Shown piece by piece: positions 6,043-9,769 of a stretch of 9,769 bases of DNA. This DNA is from Lysobacterales bacterium (lineage in GTDB: Bacteria; Pseudomonadota; Gammaproteobacteria; Xanthomonadales; SZUA-5). The notes under the pieces were generated by a model that ran no database searches, was not told the origin of the DNA, and worked only from the letters and a program-made list of their open reading frames with translations. Position 1 is the stretch's first letter. Each line of letters opens with the position of its first letter. Location of the stretch: positions 1 to 9,769 of the forward strand of contig JANJUH010000482.1 in assembly GCA_024710675.1 (NCBI GenBank), read 5' to 3'. A program made the translations under genes and the position numbers.

Positions 6043-6996
6043 TCAAGCCAGCTTCCGCGCCTCGAAAGCCTCCAGCGCCCGGTTCGCGATCTCGCGCCCG
6101 CGCCGGATCAGCTCGGCGGCGCGCCAGAACTCGTAGAACAGGCAACTGTCGTGCGGCACCCGGATCATCAGGTCCGGTGGATCCAGCGCCAGCTGCATGC
6201 GCGAGATCTGGCTCTGCATCACGTCCAGCGAGCGCGCCATCAGGTCGACGAGTCCCGTCTGGCTGGTCTCGTCTGCGTCCTTGCCGAGCAGGCTGTCGAG
6301 GAACTTCTCGATGCGCTCGCGCAGGTCCTTCGGCTGGCCGTTGGCCTCAGCGGACTCAGCCGTCGGGGCGCTGCCGTTGCGGGGCGGCGAGCGCGGTCCC
6401 TCCGGACGCGCGTTGACATCGACGGCGATCACCAGGTCGGCGTGCACCTGCCGGGTCGCGGCGATCGGCACCGGCGCCAGCAGGCCGCCGTCGACCAGCT
6501 CGCGTCCCATCAGGCGCTGCGGGGTGAACACCATCGGGATCGCGATGGATGCGCGAATCGCGTCGAACAACGAACCCTTGTTGAGCCAGATCTCCCGCCG
6601 TGCCGTGATGTCAGTGGCCACCGCGGTAAAGGGGATCGCCAGATCCTCGATCCGGTGCTCGCCCACCAGCTCCCGCAACACACCGAGCACGCGCTCGCCC
6701 TTGATCAGCCCGGGATGGCCGAAGGCGAAATCGAGCAGGCGCAAGACATCGCGGCGGTCCAGCGCGAGCGCCCAGTCGCGGTAGGCGCGCAGCTTGCCCG
6801 CCGCATGGATGCCACCCACCAGCGCCCCCATCGACGAACCGGCAATGCCGGCGATCCGGTAGCCGCGTGCCTGCAACACCTCGATCACGCCGATGTGCGC
6901 CAGCCCGCGCGCGCCGCCGGCGCCTAGGACCAGGGACACCGTAGGCCGGGACGGCGGGCTCTGGGAAGTATCGACGCGGCTCGCTTCACTGCTCAT
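6043..6996 (-). CDS. Patatin-like phospholipase (RssA-type)
   Basis: A 317-residue putative lipid acyl hydrolase, probably cytoplasmic or membrane-associated since no signal peptide is seen. The catalytic dyad is complete: the nucleophile elbow GSSMG at 53-57 (Ser55) and the aspartate in VDGG (Asp169). The glycine-rich oxyanion loop GAGGARG is at 25-31, and RASIAIPMVF before the DGG is typical of the bacterial RssA branch. The first 18 residues are a polar lead. The region from about 225 to 260 is hydrophilic (SPPRNGSAPTAESAEANG) and looks like a linker before a helical C-terminal end. The start at 6996 has no clear ribosome binding site. Its ATG follows the stop of the GGDEF gene by 23 bases, so it is probably co-transcribed with, and perhaps translationally linked to, that gene. 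Substrate is unknown: phospholipid or lysophospholipid hydrolysis is the family expectation. Confidence 0.92.
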   Translation of the reverse strand: MSSEASRVDTSQSPPSRPTVSLVLGAGGARGLAHIGVIEVLQARGYRIAGIAGSSMGALVGGIHAAGKLRAYRDWALALDRRDVLRLLDFAFGHPGLIKGERVLGVLRELVGEHRIEDLAIPFTAVATDITARREIWLNKGSLFDAIRASIAIPMVFTPQRLMGRELVDGGLLAPVPIAATRQVHADLVIAVDVNARPEGPRSPPRNGSAPTAESAEANGQPKDLRERIEKFLDSLLGKDADETSQTGLVDLMARSLDVMQSQISRMQLALDPPDLMIRVPHDSCLFYEFWRAAELIRRGREIANRALEAFEARKLA

Positions 6997-7019
6997 GGCC
7001 CGAAGATAGCGCGTGCCCG

Positions 7020-9769
7020 TCAATCCGCCATCTCGACGCGATTGCGGCCGCTGCGCTTGGCGGCGTACAGCGCGCCGTCGGCCCTCGCGAGCACGCTCTC
7101 CCAGCCATGGTCTGCTGGTCCGGCAAGGGCCACGCCAAGGCTGACGGTGACTACGCCGGGGCCGGAATTGCCGGCATGCGGGAGTCCCCGCAGCTCCACA
7201 CCGGCGCGCAGTTCCTCGGCACGCCGGCGCGCCGACTCGGCATCGGCGCCGGGAATCAGCACGACGAACTCTTCGCCACCCATGCGCGCGGCGATATCCA
7301 CGCCGGCACGGACACTGGCAGCCAGACACTGGCCCACGGCGCGCAGGCAGGCATCCCCTTCGCCATGGCCGTAGCGGTCGTTGTAGGCCTTGAAGTGGTC
7401 GACATCAAGGGCAATCAGGGCGAGGCGACCGGATGCCTCCCCCAGCGTGCCGAACAACGCGCCCGCCGCCTCCTCGAAACCGCGGCGATTGAGCAGGCCA
7501 GTCAGGGCATCGGTGCGCGCCAGCCTTTCCAACTCCAGATTCGCCGCGGCCAGCTGGCGCGTGCGCTCGCCCACCATGTCTTCCAGTTCACGTTGGCGCG
7601 CCGCAAAGCGCTGCAGCCGCCAACGCAGCCAGACCCGCAGCGACGCGGCCAGCAGCAGCAGGACCGCGCCAGCCAGCGCCAGGCGCACATCGAGACGCTC
7701 GTGCCAGCGCGGCAGCACGACGACATCGTGCACCGCCACGGCCGAAGGCGCATCCCCATGCACGCCGAGGGATTGCACCTCAAAACGATAAGCGCCGGCT
7801 GCCAGGCCGCCATAGCTACGCTCCCGCAGCGTCGAGGGAGCCGACCACTGCTGTTCGATCGGCCACAGGCGATGGCGGAACAGCAGCCTGTCGGCGTCGC
7901 GATAGGTGGCCGCGGTGTAGGACATGCTCAGGGGCAGTTCGTCAGCCCTTAGCGGCGCATCGACCGGCATACCCAGGCGATTGCGCAGCTCCAGCCCGGA
8001 CACCATCACCGGGCTGGCCGCGGCAACGTCGGCGAGCGAGCCGAGCATCACCTTGCCATAACCGGCGACCGCGACCCGGCCATCGGCGAGCCGGACCATG
8101 GACGGTCCCCCGATGCCAGCGTTGCGCAGCGATTCGAGGCCGTGAGCGCTCCCGTACTCGATCGCCGCCGGCGCCCTCCCGCCACTCGACAAGGCCGCCC
8201 GCAATTCGCGCTGCGAGTAGCGCCGCACCCCACGCGGACCGAACAGCCACAAGCCGTCGGCCTGGTCGGTCACCGGCAACCAGAACCGTGCGTCGACCTC
8301 GATGCTCGCGAGCTGGCGCTGGTCCATGACCAGACCGAGGACTCCATCACCCAGCCACCAGAGCCCGCCTTCGGCATCGGCGACCAGGCCACGGACGACC
8401 TCACGATGCACGGCCTGTTGCTGTCCGCCCTTCACATCGAGGGACCAAAGGCCACCTTCGTGCCCCACCCAGAGTCCGCCTGCGGGCTGCGCAAGGAGAT
8501 GGACCTGCGTATTCCCTTCGATCCAGCCCTCCAGCCGATGCTCACTCTCGATGCGCCCATCCCGCCACAGGTGCAAGGTGCCCAGGCTGGCGATCCACAA
8601 TCCGGCATCCGTGGCCAGCACCGCATCGACTCGCTCACGATGGGAGGTGGCGAGCACCTCGTCGCCGTCCAGCATGCACAAGCCGGGCAAGCCGCCGATC
8701 CAGAGCACACCCGCAGCGTCTGTCGCGAGCGTACGCGTGTCGCCCTGGCAGCCCTCGATCACCGCCGACGGATGGCCATCGGCCCCGATGTGCTGGATAC
8801 CCATTCCATAGATCGCAGCCCACACGCCGCCATCGGCGGTCGCCGCCAGCGCCGAGACCAGTTGCCCGCCCAGACCCTCCCGGGTGGTCGTCAAGCTCAT
8901 CGGGCTGAGGACGAACTGGTGCAGTTCGCCGGCCTCCGTGGCCACCCAGACATTGTGGTCGACGTCTTCGCGGATCGCCGTGATCATCTCCCCGGCCAGT
9001 CGCGGCTCGCCGGCGCGCCACTGGCCCTCCGGGCTGCGGATCCAGAGGCCGCGCCCATGGGTACCCACCCACAGCTCACCGTTGGACAGGGCGGAGATCA
9101 CGCGCACGAATTCGATGTCGGGCACGACTTCCAGCACGCTGCCATCGGCAGCATGGCGGCGCAGGCGGTAGCCGCCGGTCCACAAGCCGGCCGGTCCGGC
9201 GTCGACGATGGCGTAGACCAGTCCACCGGCTGCGTCCAGGGCCTCCCAGGGACCATCGGCGTGTCCATGCCAAAGGCCGTCGCTGCCACCGGCCAGCAGG
9301 CGGCCGTCGGTGGTGCGGCCGATCGAGTAGAAGACCCGGGCGACAACGGCGTCCGCGGCCGTCAGGCCAGGTTGGCCCTGCCAACGGAACAAGCCGCGCG
9401 GAGTCGCCAGCCAGACCTCCTCACTGGCCGGATCGGGCCACAGCCCGACATGACTGTGGAGCCCGTCGTCGAGCATCGCCACCTGCTCCACATCGAGGCC
9501 ACGAGCGCGGTACAGGCCACTGGCGGCCGCGATCCACAGACTGCCCTCGCGGTCGAAAGCCAGGTCGCGCACGGGTACGCCGTCGAGCGCCTCGATGGGC
9601 CGGAACTGGACGCCGTCGAAACGCGTCACACCCGCGCCGCCGGCGATCCACAACATGCGATCGGGACCTTGCGCCAGCCTCAGGCTGCCTTCCACGGCGA
9701 GCTCGGCATGCACCCGCACCCACCGCGCGGGGGTGGTCGCTACGGCCAGCGGCGGCCAGGCCAGCGCCA
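7020..9769 (-). CDS. Membrane diguanylate cyclase with periplasmic double propeller and Y_Y_Y domain (5' end outside window)
   Basis: A sensor that should make cyclic di-GMP in response to a periplasmic signal. The frame stays open to the window edge, and the residues there (ALAWPPLAVATTPA) look like the end of a signal peptide, so only about 20 residues should be missing; a GTG at 9719 is not the true start. From about 9700 to 8150 there are some 13-14 short repeats of the LWIGT-GL type (for example LWIAAASGLYRAR, VWLATPRGLFRW, LWVGHEGGLWSL), enough for two seven-bladed propellers. A Y_Y_Y domain (about 7945-7750) is followed by one membrane helix (about 7693-7630), a short signalling helix, and a GGDEF domain (about 7520-7020). 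The domain has DVDHFK (7406-7389), NDRYGHGEGD and the active-site GGEEF (7280-7266), so it should be active. The inhibitory I-site is altered: the arginine is one residue too far from the aspartate (RAGVD instead of RxxD). No histidine kinase or EAL domain is present. It probably forms an operon with the patatin gene. Confidence 0.93.
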   Translation of the reverse strand, partial: ALAWPPLAVATTPARWVRVHAELAVEGSLRLAQGPDRMLWIAGGAGVTRFDGVQFRPIEALDGVPVRDLAFDREGSLWIAAASGLYRARGLDVEQVAMLDDGLHSHVGLWPDPASEEVWLATPRGLFRWQGQPGLTAADAVVARVFYSIGRTTDGRLLAGGSDGLWHGHADGPWEALDAAGGLVYAIVDAGPAGLWTGGYRLRRHAADGSVLEVVPDIEFVRVISALSNGELWVGTHGRGLWIRSPEGQWRAGEPRLAGEMITAIREDVDHNVWVATEAGELHQFVLSPMSLTTTREGLGGQLVSALAATADGGVWAAIYGMGIQHIGADGHPSAVIEGCQGDTRTLATDAAGVLWIGGLPGLCMLDGDEVLATSHRERVDAVLATDAGLWIASLGTLHLWRDGRIESEHRLEGWIEGNTQVHLLAQPAGGLWVGHEGGLWSLDVKGGQQQAVHREVVRGLVADAEGGLWWLGDGVLGLVMDQRQLASIEVDARFWLPVTDQADGLWLFGPRGVRRYSQRELRAALSSGGRAPAAIEYGSAHGLESLRNAGIGGPSMVRLADGRVAVAGYGKVMLGSLADVAAASPVMVSGLELRNRLGMPVDAPLRADELPLSMSYTAATYRDADRLLFRHRLWPIEQQWSAPSTLRERSYGGLAAGAYRFEVQSLGVHGDAPSAVAVHDVVVLPRWHERLDVRLALAGAVLLLLAASLRVWLRWRLQRFAARQRELEDMVGERTRQLAAANLELERLARTDALTGLLNRRGFEEAAGALFGTLGEASGRLALIALDVDHFKAYNDRYGHGEGDACLRAVGQCLAASVRAGVDIAARMGGEEFVVLIPGADAESARRRAEELRAGVELRGLPHAGNSGPGVVTVSLGVALAGPADHGWESVLARADGALYAAKRSGRNRVEMAD

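Noticed and set aside
4617..6416. Long plus-strand open frame (599 codons)
   Set aside because: It is an out-of-frame shadow over the kelch and patatin genes, rich in Arg, Pro, Gly and Ala, crossing the REP-like element and two unrelated genes.
6997..7329. Upstream extension of the patatin frame by 111 codons
   Set aside because: The extension overlaps the end of the GGDEF gene in another frame, is Arg/Cys-rich and has no family similarity; the internal ATG at 6996 starts a normal patatin.
1..9769. A new defence, mobile or biosynthetic system
   Set aside because: I looked for transposases, integrases, toxin-antitoxin pairs, nucleases, reverse transcriptases and synthase clusters on both strands and found none. 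All sizeable frames with domain support belong to the six genes described.

Overview
The window is uniformly GC-rich, with mostly G or C in third codon positions. The gene content is Ada-AlkA fusion, YhhN protein, RssA-type patatin, and a double-propeller/Y_Y_Y/GGDEF sensor. Together with a secreted protein carrying short 'Gly-Trp/Asp-Pro' domains, this suggests a gammaproteobacterium, most likely of the Lysobacterales (Xanthomonadales). That placement is inferred from gene types and composition; no rRNA or tRNA gene is present to confirm it.

Six protein genes fill almost the whole window, two of them cut by its edges. From left to right they are: (1) 1-1421, minus, an Ada-AlkA alkylation-repair fusion that runs off the left edge; (2) 1586-3088, plus, an exported DUF4139 protein; (3) 3338-3982, minus, a YhhN/TMEM86-type membrane protein (possible lysoplasmalogenase); (4) 4111-5919, plus, a secreted protein with two copies of an N-terminal domain followed by kelch repeats; (5) 6043-6996, minus, a patatin-like phospholipase; (6) 7020-9769, minus, a membrane diguanylate cyclase with a large periplasmic propeller sensor that runs off the right edge. 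Genes 6 and 5 are 23 bases apart in the same direction and are probably one operon. The others are single genes.

The two divergent gaps (1422-1585 and 3983-4110) are regulatory. The second holds a good sigma70-type promoter for the kelch gene and a perfect 12-base palindrome just upstream of it. The two convergent gaps (3089-3337 and 5920-6042) hold repeat DNA. The first carries about nine copies of a GGGGCAC heptamer, a strong G-quadruplex candidate, followed by a perfect 13-base inverted repeat. The second carries two inverted copies of a 31-base REP-like unit in which one stem base pair has changed on both sides, so pairing is kept (a REPIN/BIME-like element).

I see no phage, transposase, CRISPR array, toxin-antitoxin or obvious defence module. 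Most of the window looks like ordinary chromosome. The points most worth a second look are the two repeat elements, the architecture of the GGDEF sensor with its displaced I-site and its pairing with a lipase, and the duplicated uncharacterised domain of the kelch protein.
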